Positions 24,883 to 33,783 are shown, counted from the first letter of the stretch. The stretch: DNA of 64,000 nt from CAYPAV01 sp964408805 (GCA_964408805.1 CAYPAV010000006.1:173436-237435), one strand, 5' to 3'. Notes: generated by a model from the letters alone, not told the origin. Numbers and translations are program-made.

Positions 24883-26406
24883 ATGAATATCGCGGCTTGG
24901 GTAAGACGCGCCGGACAAAGTGTCGGCGACCGACCGGCGGTGGCACTCGGCGACAAGGTCTTGTGGGATTACACAGGTCTCGCCGATCGCGTGGCGCGGC
25001 TGGCGGGTGCGCTTCGCGGCGAGGTCGGGCTCGAGGCCGGCGACCGCGTCGCCCTGGTAATGAAGAACTGCCCGGAATATTTCGAATGCCTGTTCGCCAT
25101 TTGGCATGCGGGCCTGGCGGCGGTGCCGATCAACGCGAAACTTCACCCAAGCGAATTCCAATTCATCCTGGAGAACAGCGGGGCCCGGGTTTGCCTGGCG
25201 ACGCCGGAACTGGCGGAGGCTGTCCAGGAAACAACCGTCGACACGCTGGAACGGCTGGTTGCGGTTGGCGGGGACGAGTATGCGAAGTTTTTCGATACCC
25301 CGGCACTGACGATGCATGACAGCGCCGCCGACGACCTCGCCTGGCTGTTCTATACCAGCGGGACGACGGGGCGCCCGAAAGGCGCGATGCTCTCGCACCG
25401 GAACCTTGCCGCCGCCTGCTTCTGCTATGTCGCCGACGTCGATCCGACCGCGCCTTGGGACAGCATCCTGCACGCGGCCCCGATCAGCCATGGTTCGGGG
25501 CTCTATGGTCTCGCCCACATCATGCAGGCGTCCTGTCAGGTGATCCCGGAAAGTGCCGGCTTCGATCCGCATGAAATATTTTCGCTTATCCAGGCCTGGC
25601 CCAACCTCGTCTTCTTCGCAGCACCCACCATGGTCAAACGCCTGATCGATCATCCCGAGGACGCCGACACCTCGAACCTGAAGGCGGTGACCTACGGCGG
25701 CGGCCCGATGTATGTCGAGGATCTAGTCCAGGCCATGGACCGCTTCGGCAACAAGTTCACGCAGCTCTATGGCCAGGGCGAAAGCCCGATGACGATCACG
25801 GCATTGAACCAGCGCTTCCACGCCATGCGCGATCACCCGCGCTATATGGAGCGCCTGGCTTCCGTCGGTGTGGCGCAAAGTGTCGTTCAGGTCCGCACGG
25901 GCGATAGCGACGACAACACGCTGCCGACCGGCGAGATCGGCGAGATTTTGGTTCGCGGCGACAGCGTGATGCTGGGCTATTGGCAAAACCCGGAGGCGAC
26001 GGCCGAAACACTCCGCGGCGGCTGGCTCCATACCGGCGATGTCGGCAGCTTCGACGAGGACGGCTTCCTCACCCTGAAGGACCGTTCGAAGGACATGATC
26101 ATCAGCGGCGGCACCAATATCTATCCGCGCGAGATCGAGGAAGTCCTGCTGCGCCACCCGGATGTCACGGAGGTCTCCTGCATCGGCCGGCCGGATCCGG
26201 AATGGGGCGAGATCGTCGTCGCCTATATCGTGGGCCGCGGCGAGGCGGCCGTGGCGATCACCGATCTCGATAACCTTTGTCTCGAGAACATCGCCCGTTT
26301 CAAGCGGCCAAAGGACTACCGCTTTGTCGACGCCCTGCCGAAGAACAATTACGGCAAGGTCCTGAAAACCGACCTACGGGAACGCGACGAGAAGGAGACC
26401 GCATGA
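24883..26406 (+). CDS. AMP-binding acyl-CoA ligase
   Basis: A 507-residue adenylate-forming ligase that activates a carboxylic acid with ATP and joins it to CoA. Core motifs are present: LFYTSGTTGRPKGAMLSH (P-loop), YGQGESPMTIT (A5), WLHTGDVGSFDEDG (A7) and the A8-A10 segment DRSKDMIISGGTNIYPREIEE with Lys near PKNNYGKVLK. The last codon overlaps the start of the following SDR gene in an ATGA junction. With the SDR and PLP decarboxylase it forms a three-gene operon. The combination suggests processing of a carboxylic acid that yields or is derived from an amino compound; the actual acid is unknown. Confidence 0.9.
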   Translation: MNIAAWVRRAGQSVGDRPAVALGDKVLWDYTGLADRVARLAGALRGEVGLEAGDRVALVMKNCPEYFECLFAIWHAGLAAVPINAKLHPSEFQFILENSGARVCLATPELAEAVQETTVDTLERLVAVGGDEYAKFFDTPALTMHDSAADDLAWLFYTSGTTGRPKGAMLSHRNLAAACFCYVADVDPTAPWDSILHAAPISHGSGLYGLAHIMQASCQVIPESAGFDPHEIFSLIQAWPNLVFFAAPTMVKRLIDHPEDADTSNLKAVTYGGGPMYVEDLVQAMDRFGNKFTQLYGQGESPMTITALNQRFHAMRDHPRYMERLASVGVAQSVVQVRTGDSDDNTLPTGEIGEILVRGDSVMLGYWQNPEATAETLRGGWLHTGDVGSFDEDGFLTLKDRSKDMIISGGTNIYPREIEEVLLRHPDVTEVSCIGRPDPEWGEIVVAYIVGRGEAAVAITDLDNLCLENIARFKRPKDYRFVDALPKNNYGKVLKTDLRERDEKETA

Positions 26407-27206
26407 GCGAGCGCCTGAAGGACAAGGTCGCGATTGTGACGGGGGCGGGCTCGATCGGCCCCGGCTGGGGCAACGGCAAGGCAACGGCGGTCCTGTTCGC
26501 GCGCGAGGGGGCAAAGGTGCTCTGCGCCGACATCGACGAGGTGGCGGCCGGCGAGACGGTGGCGATCATCCGGGACGAGGGCGGGGCCGCGGAGGCCTTC
26601 CGCTGCGACGTGACCGAGAGTGCGGCCGTCGAGGCCATGGCGGGGGCGACCGTCGATGCCTATGGCCGGATCGATATTCTGCACAACAATGTCGGTATTC
26701 TCGGCATGGGCGGTCCGGTCGAACACACGGAGGAGGACTGGGACCGGGTCACGGACGTCAATGTGAAGAGCATGTTCCTGACGGCGAAACACGTCATTCC
26801 GCGGATGGAAACCCAGGGCGGTGGAGCGATCGTCAATATCGCCTCGATTTCGGGCATTACCTGGCTCGGCATCCCCTACCTTTCCTATTCCACCACCAAG
26901 GCGGCGGTCATCCACATGACCAAGATGATCGCCTACCAATACGCACCGAAACAAATCCGTTGCAACGTCATCCTGCCGGGCTTCATGAAGACGCCGATGG
27001 TGGAGAAGGGTCTCGCCGCGCATTACGCCGGCGGCGATGTCGAAGAGATGGTCCGGATCCGCGATTCCCAATGTCCGATGGGCCGGATGGGGGACGCCTG
27101 GGATGTGGCCCAAGCCGCCCTCTTCCTCGCCTCCGACGACGCCAAATATATCACCGGCGCGGAGTTGGTGGTCGATGGCGGCGTTTCGCTCAGCAGTGTC
27201 CCGTGA
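26403..27206 (+). CDS. SDR family oxidoreductase
   Basis: A 267-residue classical SDR beginning MSERLKDKVAIVTGAG. It has the Gly-rich loop GAGSIGPGWGNGKA, which is longer than the usual TGxxxGIG turn and contains extra residues, NNVGILGMGG, the catalytic Ser in NIASISG, and the YxxxK in LSYSTTKAA. The end carries GDAWDVAQAALFLASDDAKYITG typical of the family. It overlaps the ligase stop by four bases and is followed 10 bases later by the PLP decarboxylase gene. The NAD(P) reductase could act on the acyl-CoA product of the ligase. The exact substrate is not deducible. Confidence 0.85.
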   Translation: MSERLKDKVAIVTGAGSIGPGWGNGKATAVLFAREGAKVLCADIDEVAAGETVAIIRDEGGAAEAFRCDVTESAAVEAMAGATVDAYGRIDILHNNVGILGMGGPVEHTEEDWDRVTDVNVKSMFLTAKHVIPRMETQGGGAIVNIASISGITWLGIPYLSYSTTKAAVIHMTKMIAYQYAPKQIRCNVILPGFMKTPMVEKGLAAHYAGGDVEEMVRIRDSQCPMGRMGDAWDVAQAALFLASDDAKYITGAELVVDGGVSLSSVP

Positions 27207-27216
27207 CGAGGTGACG

Positions 27217-28557
27217 ATGACCTTCGATCGTGCCGGAATCGAGCTCCTGACAGAGGCTGTGGCGTCTCTCGAGGCCGGCTTCGCGGACCTTCCCGACATC
27301 GCCCCGGAATACGACCAGGAAGCGGTTCGCACCGTCCTCCTCGATACGGCGGTGCGAATGCGCGACAACTATCCCTATCAACATCCCCTCTACGCGGGAC
27401 AGATGTTGAAGCCGCCGCACCCCATAGCGCGGCTTGCCTATGCGCTCGCCCAGTTTATCAACCCCAACAACCATTCCTTCGACGGCGGGCGCGCTAGCTC
27501 GGCGATGGAAAAGGAGGCAGTCGCCGATCTCGCCCGGGTATTCGGCTGGGAAACCCATCTGGGTCATCTCTGCAGCAACGGAACGATCGCCAACATGGAA
27601 GCCCTTTGGGTCGCGGGGCGACTCGCGCCCGACACGAAAATCGTGGCCTCGTCGCAAGCACATTTCACGCACGCCCGGTTGAGCGAGGTCCTCAAGCTCG
27701 ATTTCGAATCGATCGCTGTGGATGAGCGTGGCCGAATGGATTTGACGGCGCTCGAACGCGTGCTCGACACCGGCGAAATCGGGTCGGTGGTGGCGACGCT
27801 GGGTACGACCGGCCTCGGCGCCGTTGATCCGCTGGCGGAAATCCTGACCCTTCGGGAGCGCTATCCGTTTCGTTTGCATGTCGATGCCGCCTATGGCGGC
27901 TACTTCACCCTTATCGATGACCTTGCGGTCGAAGTCCGCGCCGCTTATGACTGTATCGGCGAGGCGGATTCGATCGTCATCGACCCGCACAAACATGGGC
28001 TGCAACCTTATGGCTGCGGTTGCGTCCTCTTCCGCGATCCGGCGGTGGGGGCGCTCTACAAACATGATTCGCCCTACACCTATTTCAGCTCCGACGAGCT
28101 CCACCTCGGCGAAATCAGCCTCGAATGCTCGCGCGCCGGAGCCGCGGCAACGGCCCTTTGGGCGACCCACCGGCTACTGCCGCCGGTTCGAGACGGTGCC
28201 TTCGCGAAGGATCTGACGAAATGCAGAGCCGCCGCTTCCGCGTTTCACGAAAGGCTTGCCGCCGACCCGCACTTTCGCGTGATGGCGGCGCCCGACCTCG
28301 ATATCGTCGTCTGGGCGCTTGCCGGCAATACGGCCCGTGAAATTTCCGAGCGTTCGCGGCGCCTTTTCAACCGGGCCGCCGACGCCGACTTGCATTTCGC
28401 CCTGATCGATCTGCCGGAGGATTTATTGCGTCCGCATTGGCCGGGTGTCGGTTTCGACACGCCGAACGTCACTTGTCTTCGCGCCTGCCTGATGAAACCG
28501 GAGCATCTTGATTGGCTGGACCGAATTTGGCGGCAGCTCGACCAATTGGTCGATTAA
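27217..28557 (+). CDS. PLP-dependent group II amino-acid decarboxylase-like protein
   Basis: A 446-residue pyridoxal-phosphate enzyme of the group II decarboxylase superfamily (glutamate/aromatic amino acid/sphingosine phosphate lyase type). The PLP lysine is Lys259 in DPHKHG, preceded by HVDAAYGGYF; the N-terminal SNGTIANMEAL and TLGTTGLGAVDPL match the fold. Group II members remove the alpha-carboxyl group from an amino acid, yielding an amine. The last bases overlap the convergent nfeD gene by four. I chose the ATG at 27217, which follows GAGGTG. As third gene in the ligase-SDR operon it probably acts on the amine or amino acid of the same pathway; other roles such as phosphonate or sphingoid lyase cannot be excluded. 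Confidence 0.84.
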   Translation: MTFDRAGIELLTEAVASLEAGFADLPDIAPEYDQEAVRTVLLDTAVRMRDNYPYQHPLYAGQMLKPPHPIARLAYALAQFINPNNHSFDGGRASSAMEKEAVADLARVFGWETHLGHLCSNGTIANMEALWVAGRLAPDTKIVASSQAHFTHARLSEVLKLDFESIAVDERGRMDLTALERVLDTGEIGSVVATLGTTGLGAVDPLAEILTLRERYPFRLHVDAAYGGYFTLIDDLAVEVRAAYDCIGEADSIVIDPHKHGLQPYGCGCVLFRDPAVGALYKHDSPYTYFSSDELHLGEISLECSRAGAAATALWATHRLLPPVRDGAFAKDLTKCRAAASAFHERLAADPHFRVMAAPDLDIVVWALAGNTAREISERSRRLFNRAADADLHFALIDLPEDLLRPHWPGVGFDTPNVTCLRACLMKPEHLDWLDRIWRQLDQLVD

Positions 28558-29039
28558 GCGGTCTCGTCTACCTCGGCGGCCGCCTCCACCATCAATGTCG
28601 CCCCCTCGACCCCAGTGACGCGGACCCGGGCGCCTTCCGGCAGTTCGCCGTCATTCCCGGTCGAGACGCGCCACAGACTGTCGCCGACCGTAGCCTTGCC
28701 GACACCGCCGACGATGGGCTCCGCCAGGGTCAACACGCGCCCCACATATTGAGCACCGCGGACGTTGAGGGTTGGATCCGTCGTTTCTATGGGGTGCTTC
28801 CGCAGCCATAAACGCCAGCTCGCGACGGCGATCACCGAGACGGCGGCGAAGACGAGGACTTGGTTTTCCCAGGCGAAATCGGGGACGAACAGCAGGACAA
28901 ACCCCACGATTCCCGCCGCGACCCCCATCCACAAAAAGAAGGTGCCCGGAAGAATGAGCTCGAATACCAGCAAGAGCACGCCGAGAATCCACCAGTGCCA
29001 GAACTGGAGGTCCTCCGACAATTGAAAGCCTATTTCCAT
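28554..29039 (-). CDS. NfeD family membrane protein
   Basis: A 161-residue protein with two to three N-terminal transmembrane segments (about 14-31, 37-52 and 62-75) and a C-terminal OB-fold domain (about 90-160; GAQYVGRVLTLAEPI, VGDSLWRVSTGND) typical of NfeD. The gene lies five bases downstream of the SPFH/stomatin-like gene, the usual NfeD-SPFH pair, in which the NfeD OB domain is thought to partner the SPFH protein in a membrane microdomain assembly. Its stop overlaps that of the convergent PLP decarboxylase gene. No protease-type NfeD domain is attached, so this is the short variant. Confidence 0.86.
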   Translation of the reverse strand: MEIGFQLSEDLQFWHWWILGVLLLVFELILPGTFFLWMGVAAGIVGFVLLFVPDFAWENQVLVFAAVSVIAVASWRLWLRKHPIETTDPTLNVRGAQYVGRVLTLAEPIVGGVGKATVGDSLWRVSTGNDGELPEGARVRVTGVEGATLMVEAAAEVDETA

Positions 29040-29044
29040 AACGG

Positions 29045-30016
29045 TTATTTCCGCTCCCAGGTTCCGCCATCTCCGCCGCCGGAATTCGAACCATCGCCGA
29101 GCGCCTGCTTGGCGATCTCGGCGATGCCGCCGATGGCGCCGATCACCCCCGTCGCCTCGACCGGTAGGAAGAAGATCTTCTCATTCGGGGAATTAGCGAA
29201 TTGGCCCAGCGCATCGACGTATTTCTGCGCTACGAAATAGTTCACCGCTTGGATATCGCCGGCGGCAATGGCCTCCGAGACCATGGTGGTCGCCCTGCCC
29301 TCGGCCTCGGCCTCACGTTCGCGCGCCTCGGCATCGCGGAAGGCGGCCTCGCGCCGGCCCTCGGCCTCGAGGATCGCCGCCTGTTTCTCACCCTCGGCGC
29401 GCAGGATCTCGGCCTGCCGGTCGCCTTCGGCTTCGAGGATAGCGGCGCGCTTCTCGCGCTCGGCCTTCATCTGTCGGGCCATCGCCTCCACGAGATCCTT
29501 CGGAGGGGCGATGTCCTTGATCTCGATTCGCGTGACCTTGATACCCCAGGGATTGGTCGCTTCGTCCACGACGCCGAGAAGGCTGGCGTTGATCCGATCG
29601 CGCTCGGAGAGGACCATATCCAGATCCATCGAGCCCATCACCGTTCGGATATTCGTCATCGTCAGGTTCAGGATCGCGCGCTCCAGGTCGTTCACCTCAT
29701 AGGCCGCCTTGGCCGCGTCGATAACCTGGAAAAAGACGACCCCATCCGCCGTGACCATGGCGTTGTCCTTGGTGATGACCTCTTGGCTGTAAACGTCGAG
29801 GACCTGCTCGCGCATGTTCATGCGGGCCCCGACCCGATCGACGAACGGCACGATCAAGTTGAGGCCGGGCGTCAGCGTCTGGGTATATCGTCCAAAGCGC
29901 TCGACCGTGAATTCGGAACCCTGAGGCACTTGCTTCACCCCCATGAAGATCACGAGGATCGCAAGCACGAGGATCACGATCACGAATATCGCCAGTTCAT
30001 CGTATAAAATCGGCAT
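29045..30016 (-). CDS. SPFH/stomatin-like membrane protein
   Basis: A 323-residue stomatin/prohibitin-type protein. It has one N-terminal membrane anchor (about 8-26), the SPFH domain (about 27-200: VPQGSEFTVERFGRYTQTL, MREQVLDVYSQEVITKDN), and a long charged coiled-coil rich in Ala, Glu, Arg and Lys with repeated EAEGRRE-like and AEGEKQAAILEAE heptads. Such proteins oligomerise into membrane rafts or, with proteases, in quality control. It is co-transcribed with nfeD. A GGGAGAAGG ribosome site precedes the ATG at 30016. The sequence ends with a Gly/Asn-rich tail. Confidence 0.9.
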   Translation of the reverse strand: MPILYDELAIFVIVILVLAILVIFMGVKQVPQGSEFTVERFGRYTQTLTPGLNLIVPFVDRVGARMNMREQVLDVYSQEVITKDNAMVTADGVVFFQVIDAAKAAYEVNDLERAILNLTMTNIRTVMGSMDLDMVLSERDRINASLLGVVDEATNPWGIKVTRIEIKDIAPPKDLVEAMARQMKAEREKRAAILEAEGDRQAEILRAEGEKQAAILEAEGRREAAFRDAEAREREAEAEGRATTMVSEAIAAGDIQAVNYFVAQKYVDALGQFANSPNEKIFFLPVEATGVIGAIGGIAEIAKQALGDGSNSGGGDGGTWERK

Positions 30017-30178
30017 GATGCCTTCTCCCGTTCAGCCACCGACCGAGGCGGATACCGTCCGGCCGCGGCGAAGCGCCCGTCGACGTTTATTCACCGACGC
30101 AAATCTTAGACCAAAACGAGTGAAAGGATGGCGTCTATTTTTAATCCGCCGGTGTTTTCGCGAGGAACAGTCCTTGGA

Positions 30179-31126
30179 TCAGATGAACCGGCCGAGCCGG
30201 ACCGCCGTATGACCCGGATTCAGCCGCCGCGACGGCATGATCAACACGCAATTATCGTAGGGTGTTGTAATTTCCTCATCACCGTCGATCCCGAGCACCG
30301 TTCCCTGCTTGGAAATGACTTCCAGCCCCTTGAATTCCTCCACGAACCTGAACCCGCCGCTCCCGATCGTGACCACATCGGTGACTTCGATAATTTTTTG
30401 CTCGGCCGGCAGGTCCGCGAGATGCGCCGCGGCGAAATCGGGATCGATAATATTCCACTGCGAAAGAAACCGCAGCGTCGTCTCCAGCGACACCACCGCG
30501 CTCGACCGCTCCCAATGCTGACCGCATTCGATTAGAAGGGCGTTCCGCGTGTCGTCCGGATCTCCGAATTGGGCGTAATCCCGCAAGCGCTTGCCCGCCG
30601 TATGTCCATGATCGCAGACGACATGTTCGGGATAGCCGATCGCGGCCGCCAATTCGCGCCCTTTCGCCAACGGACCCGCCAGCATCAGCGGGGCCACGCT
30701 GGTCTGCATGGAATGGAGATCAAGCAGATAATCGACCCGGTCGATCAGGGGCCGCATCTCGCGAGCACGTTCGAGCTCCGCACTATTTCGCGGTCCGTCG
30801 AGAACGTCGGGCGACCAGAGCCGATTGAAATCCTCATCGACAAAGCGCGATAGGGTGGGATGCGAGGGGTCGAAATTCCGATAGGCACGATGGTTGCCGA
30901 AGCCAAGCGTCATAGCCCCCCGCACCGGACGAACATCGTTCCGGAGCAAAAAATCGAGCGTAATCGCCCCGCAAATCTCGTTGCCATGGGTTACCGCATT
31001 GACCATGACATGGGGGCCGGCGACTCCGCTTTCGAAGGTCGTCACGAATTCGATTCCGGTGTTGCTCGACCGATAGGCCGTGATGTCGGGCGCCACCAGT
31101 TCAACAAGGTCCCCGCGGTCGCTCAC
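30179..31126 (-). CDS. Succinylglutamate desuccinylase/aspartoacylase-like protein
   Basis: A 315-residue zinc carboxypeptidase-fold protein of the AstE/AspA group. The Zn ligands are His47 and Glu50 in THGNE and His138 in DLHSM, and the fold continues with LIECGQHWE and a C-terminal barrel-like region. Members hydrolyse N-acyl amino acids or related amides. I chose the GTG at 31126 with GAGGGG before it; the 23 residues upstream are not family-like. It lies 37 bases downstream of fhs on the same strand, so it may be co-transcribed with a one-carbon enzyme, an unusual pairing. The exact amide is not deducible. Confidence 0.82.
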   Translation of the reverse strand: MSDRGDLVELVAPDITAYRSSNTGIEFVTTFESGVAGPHVMVNAVTHGNEICGAITLDFLLRNDVRPVRGAMTLGFGNHRAYRNFDPSHPTLSRFVDEDFNRLWSPDVLDGPRNSAELERAREMRPLIDRVDYLLDLHSMQTSVAPLMLAGPLAKGRELAAAIGYPEHVVCDHGHTAGKRLRDYAQFGDPDDTRNALLIECGQHWERSSAVVSLETTLRFLSQWNIIDPDFAAAHLADLPAEQKIIEVTDVVTIGSGGFRFVEEFKGLEVISKQGTVLGIDGDEEITTPYDNCVLIMPSRRLNPGHTAVRLGRFI

Positions 31127-31163
31127 CGTCGTCCCCTCGCGGTCGTTCGCCGCCCCCGTCTCG

Positions 31164-32837
31164 TCAGAACAGCCCCTCGATCTGACCTTCTTCATTGACG
31201 AAGATACTGTGCGCGGCCGGCGTGCGGGGCAGACCCGGCATGGTCATGATCTCGCCGCAGATGGCGACGATGAACTCCGCCCCCGCCAAAAGCCGAACCT
31301 CGCGGATCGGCACGGTAAAGCCGCGCGGCGCCCCGATCAGCGTTTGATCCGACGAGAAGCTGTATTGAGTTTTCGCCATGCAGACAGGGAAATGTCCGAA
31401 ACCGCCATCCTGGAAATCCTGGATTTGCGCGCGGACCCGATTGTCCGCCATGATTCCATCGGCGCGATAGACTTCCCGGGCGACGGTCTCGATTTTCTCC
31501 CAAAGCGACATGTCGTCGGGATAAAGCGGCTTATAGGCGGCTGCCCCGGAATCCAGCAATTCGACGACCTTTCGCGCGATCGCCTCGGTACCCGCCCCGC
31601 CATCGGCCCAATGCGTACAGACATAGGCGGCGACGCCGTTATCCTCGCAGTGCTTGCGCACCAATTCGAGCTCGGCATCGGTATCGGCATGGAACCGGTT
31701 GATGCCGACAACCGCCGGGACACCGAATTTCGAGATATTCTCAAGATGCTGATCGAGATTGGCGAGCCCCTTCTCCAAGGCGCCCAAATCCTCGCTGCCG
31801 AGGTCGGCGCGCGCGACACCGCCATGCATCTTCAAGGCCCGCACCGTCGCGACAATCACCGCCGCCTCGGGGTTCAGTCCGGCCTTGCGGCATTTGATAT
31901 CGAAGAACTTCTCGGCGCCGAGATCGGCCCCGAAGCCGGCCTCGGTAACGACGATATCAGCCAGCTTCAGCATCGTCTTCGTTGCCATGACCGAATTGCA
32001 GCCGTGGGCGATATTCGCAAAGGGCCCGCCGTGTATGATGGCCGGGTTGTTCTCCAGCGTCTGCACCAGATTGGGCAGCAACGCGTCCTTCAGCAGCGCC
32101 GTCATAGACCCCGCCGCCTTCAGCTCTCCCGCGCGGATGGGCTCGCGCTGGCGATTGAAGCCGACGATGACGTTCGACAGGCGTCGATTTAGGTCGGCAA
32201 GATTGTCGGACAGGCAGAAGATCGCCATGATTTCCGAGGCGACCGTGATATCGAAGCCGCTTTGACGCGGAAAACCGTTGGCGACGCCGCCCAGGCTGAG
32301 CACCGTATCGCGAAGGGCGCGGTCGTTCATATCGACGACCCGCCGCCACTGGATCCGGCGCGCATCGATCGCCGGCTCGCCGCCCCAATAGATATGATTG
32401 TCGATCATCGCCGACAGCAGATTGTGTGCAACGCCGATCGCATGCATATCGCCGGTAAAATGGAGGTTGATGTCCTCCATCGGCACGACCTGGGCATACC
32501 CGCCGCCGGCGGCGCCCCCCTTCATTCCGAAACACGGCCCGAGACTCGGTTCACGGAGACAGATCGCGGCCCGTTTCCCGATCCGATTCAAGCCGTCGCC
32601 GAGACCGACCGTCATCGTGGTCTTCCCCTCGCCCGCCGGGGTCGGCGTGATAGCCGTTACCAGGACCAGCTTCCCATCCGGGCGATCCCGGAGGGAATTG
32701 ATGAAATCGGCGGAAATCTTGGCTTTGTGCGGTCCGAAATGGAACAACGCGTCTTCCGGAATGTCCAACTTGGCTCCGATGCCACTGATCGGCTCCAGAT
32801 TTGCCTCGCGGGCGATTTCAATATCGCTCTTTACCAT
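31164..32837 (-). CDS. fhs: Formate--tetrahydrofolate ligase
   Basis: A 557-residue formyltetrahydrofolate synthetase, matching the family's length of about 555. The ATP loop is TPAGEGKTTMTVGLGDGL, followed by LREPSLGPCFGMKGGAAGGGYAQV and the formate/folate region with NDRALRDTV and HGGPFANIAHGCNS. The enzyme makes 10-formyl-THF from formate, THF and ATP in the cytoplasm, feeding purine synthesis or formate assimilation. A strong ribosome site GGGGGAGGATACGAAA precedes the ATG. The next gene upstream is the divergent Ser/Ala-rich ORF 211 bases away. Other folate-cycle genes are absent from the window. Confidence 0.97.
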   Translation of the reverse strand: MVKSDIEIAREANLEPISGIGAKLDIPEDALFHFGPHKAKISADFINSLRDRPDGKLVLVTAITPTPAGEGKTTMTVGLGDGLNRIGKRAAICLREPSLGPCFGMKGGAAGGGYAQVVPMEDINLHFTGDMHAIGVAHNLLSAMIDNHIYWGGEPAIDARRIQWRRVVDMNDRALRDTVLSLGGVANGFPRQSGFDITVASEIMAIFCLSDNLADLNRRLSNVIVGFNRQREPIRAGELKAAGSMTALLKDALLPNLVQTLENNPAIIHGGPFANIAHGCNSVMATKTMLKLADIVVTEAGFGADLGAEKFFDIKCRKAGLNPEAAVIVATVRALKMHGGVARADLGSEDLGALEKGLANLDQHLENISKFGVPAVVGINRFHADTDAELELVRKHCEDNGVAAYVCTHWADGGAGTEAIARKVVELLDSGAAAYKPLYPDDMSLWEKIETVAREVYRADGIMADNRVRAQIQDFQDGGFGHFPVCMAKTQYSFSSDQTLIGAPRGFTVPIREVRLLAGAEFIVAICGEIMTMPGLPRTPAAHSIFVNEEGQIEGLF

Positions 32838-33011
32838 TTTCGTATCCTCCCCCTTGCGTCCTCACGAAACGCGCGTTTTCGCGACATTTGATACCCGCAG
32901 GAACCTACCCTTCGAACGCGGGTTGCGCGAGGCACTTTCCGAAACCTCACGAACATTTGCAATCGGGCATTTCAACGCGCATCGCATGGACATTCCGTCA
33001 CTACAATGCTC

Positions 33012-33040
33012 TTGCGCAATTGCATGAAAAACATGATAAT
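33012..33040 (+). promoter_or_regulatory. Candidate sigma-70-like promoter
   Basis: TTGCGC (33012-33017) and GATAAT (33035-33040) are separated by 17 bases, the ideal spacer for a housekeeping promoter; the -10 box matches TATAAT at five of six positions while the -35 box matches only TTG. It would start transcription about 33047, two to three bases before the ATG at 33049, giving an almost leaderless message. The local DNA is unusually AT-rich for this genome. This is a pattern match only and has no experimental support. Confidence 0.4.
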
Positions 33041-33048
33041 ATTAGGTT

Positions 33049-33471
33049 ATGGTTGCGTCAGTAACAGATTCTAGCCTGGCTTCGGGCCTTGGAGCGCTTG
33101 GTCGACCTGCACAATCGGGCGGCGACGCGCCTATTAACGTCAACACGAAATTGCGACGAGAAGTCGCGATCACCGCCAAGTTCGGTCCCGATCCGGAAAC
33201 GGGCAGCCCGCTCCAAATCATCAGCGGCAAAGACGTCGAGTTAGCCGAAAACAACGATCTGCAGCGTCTTTCGGAAGCGAATCTCGGCGCTTCCTCGGCG
33301 GAAACGGCGTTCCAAACGACATCGATCAGCAGTGCCGAAACGAGCACGGCGGAGTCGGGTGCAGCATCAAGCCAAGCGCTGCAGGTTGCCCGGTCCGCCT
33401 CCACCGATTCCGATGGTGGGTCTTCGGGTGACTTCACGCCACGCGGCAGCACCGTCGACGTTCAAGTATAG
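33049..33471 (+). CDS. Ser/Ala-rich small protein, no family recognised
   Basis: A 140-residue ORF that I do not recognise. The first two thirds are ordinary (SLASGLGALGRPAQ, TAKFGPDPETGSPL), then the sequence becomes low-complexity Ser/Ala/Thr (about 80-125) and ends with a basic-then-acidic PRGSTVDVQV. There is no signal peptide or membrane segment. A promoter-like pair lies just upstream and a strong hairpin just downstream, supporting a real gene. It is divergent from fhs. A secreted or structural role is possible but not shown. The gene could be an orphan or a fast-evolving small protein. Confidence 0.55.
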   Translation: MVASVTDSSLASGLGALGRPAQSGGDAPINVNTKLRREVAITAKFGPDPETGSPLQIISGKDVELAENNDLQRLSEANLGASSAETAFQTTSISSAETSTAESGAASSQALQVARSASTDSDGGSSGDFTPRGSTVDVQV

Positions 33472-33478
33472 CTGCTCC

Positions 33479-33505
33479 CGACCGACCGGACAGCCGGTCG
33501 GGTCG
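33479..33505. terminator. Strong GC-rich hairpin (possible terminator)
   Basis: Perfect arms CCGACCGG (33482-33489) and CCGGTCGG (33494-33501) are separated by a four-base loop ACAG, and the stem extends by three further pairs with one bulged base. It begins eight bases after the stop of the Ser/Ala-rich ORF, where a terminator is expected on the plus strand. The following bases TTAGTCC lack a T-run, so it is not a canonical intrinsic terminator. It could also act as an RNA-stabilising 3' end. Confidence 0.45.
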
Positions 33506-33512
33506 TTAGTCC

Positions 33513-33544
33513 AAAAAATCTAGGTTTAAGGGCGTAAACCCTAG
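33513..33544 (-). terminator. Intrinsic terminator of the small lipoprotein gene
   Basis: On the minus strand, CTAGGGTTTA at 33544-33535 and TAAACCTAG at 33528-33520 pair into a stem (one bulged G) closing a six-base loop. The stem is followed directly by a run of six T (33518-33513). The left arm overlaps the TAG stop codon of the lipoprotein gene (33541-33543). Stem plus T-run is the standard rho-independent layout. It lies only eight bases from the plus-strand hairpin, so the two opposing transcripts end in the same place. Confidence 0.7.
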
Positions 33545-33783
33545 TTCTTGGCTGGCTGATAGGTCCAGACGGCGGGTCGCTCGGTGCCAGCCTGGGCTTT
33601 GTCGAAACACTCAAGTTCCACCAGGGTCTTATAGCAATAGACCGGTTCCAAGGCCGCCGGGTTGTCGCGTTTTAGCCAGGGCCGGCTCAAGACGTCCGTC
33701 TCGCTTGGGGCGTATTCGGCATAGTGGTTCTCGCAAGCCACGAGAAAAATCGTGAAAAATACGAAAATCGAGAATCGGGTCAT
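33541..33783 (-). CDS. Small lipoprotein
   Basis: An 80-residue protein starting MTRFSIFVFFTIFLVAC, a short signal peptide ending in the lipobox LVAC with the lipidated cysteine at residue 17. The mature part is about 64 residues with two further Cys (YCYKTLVELECFD) and a Trp-containing end. I chose the ATG at 33783 since CCCGGGGGAG precedes it and the signal peptide starts there; the longer frame from 33828 adds a hydrophilic leader. Such entericidin-like or outer-membrane lipoproteins are common but this one has no recognisable family. An intrinsic terminator follows. Confidence 0.7.
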   Translation of the reverse strand: MTRFSIFVFFTIFLVACENHYAEYAPSETDVLSRPWLKRDNPAALEPVYCYKTLVELECFDKAQAGTERPAVWTYQPAKN

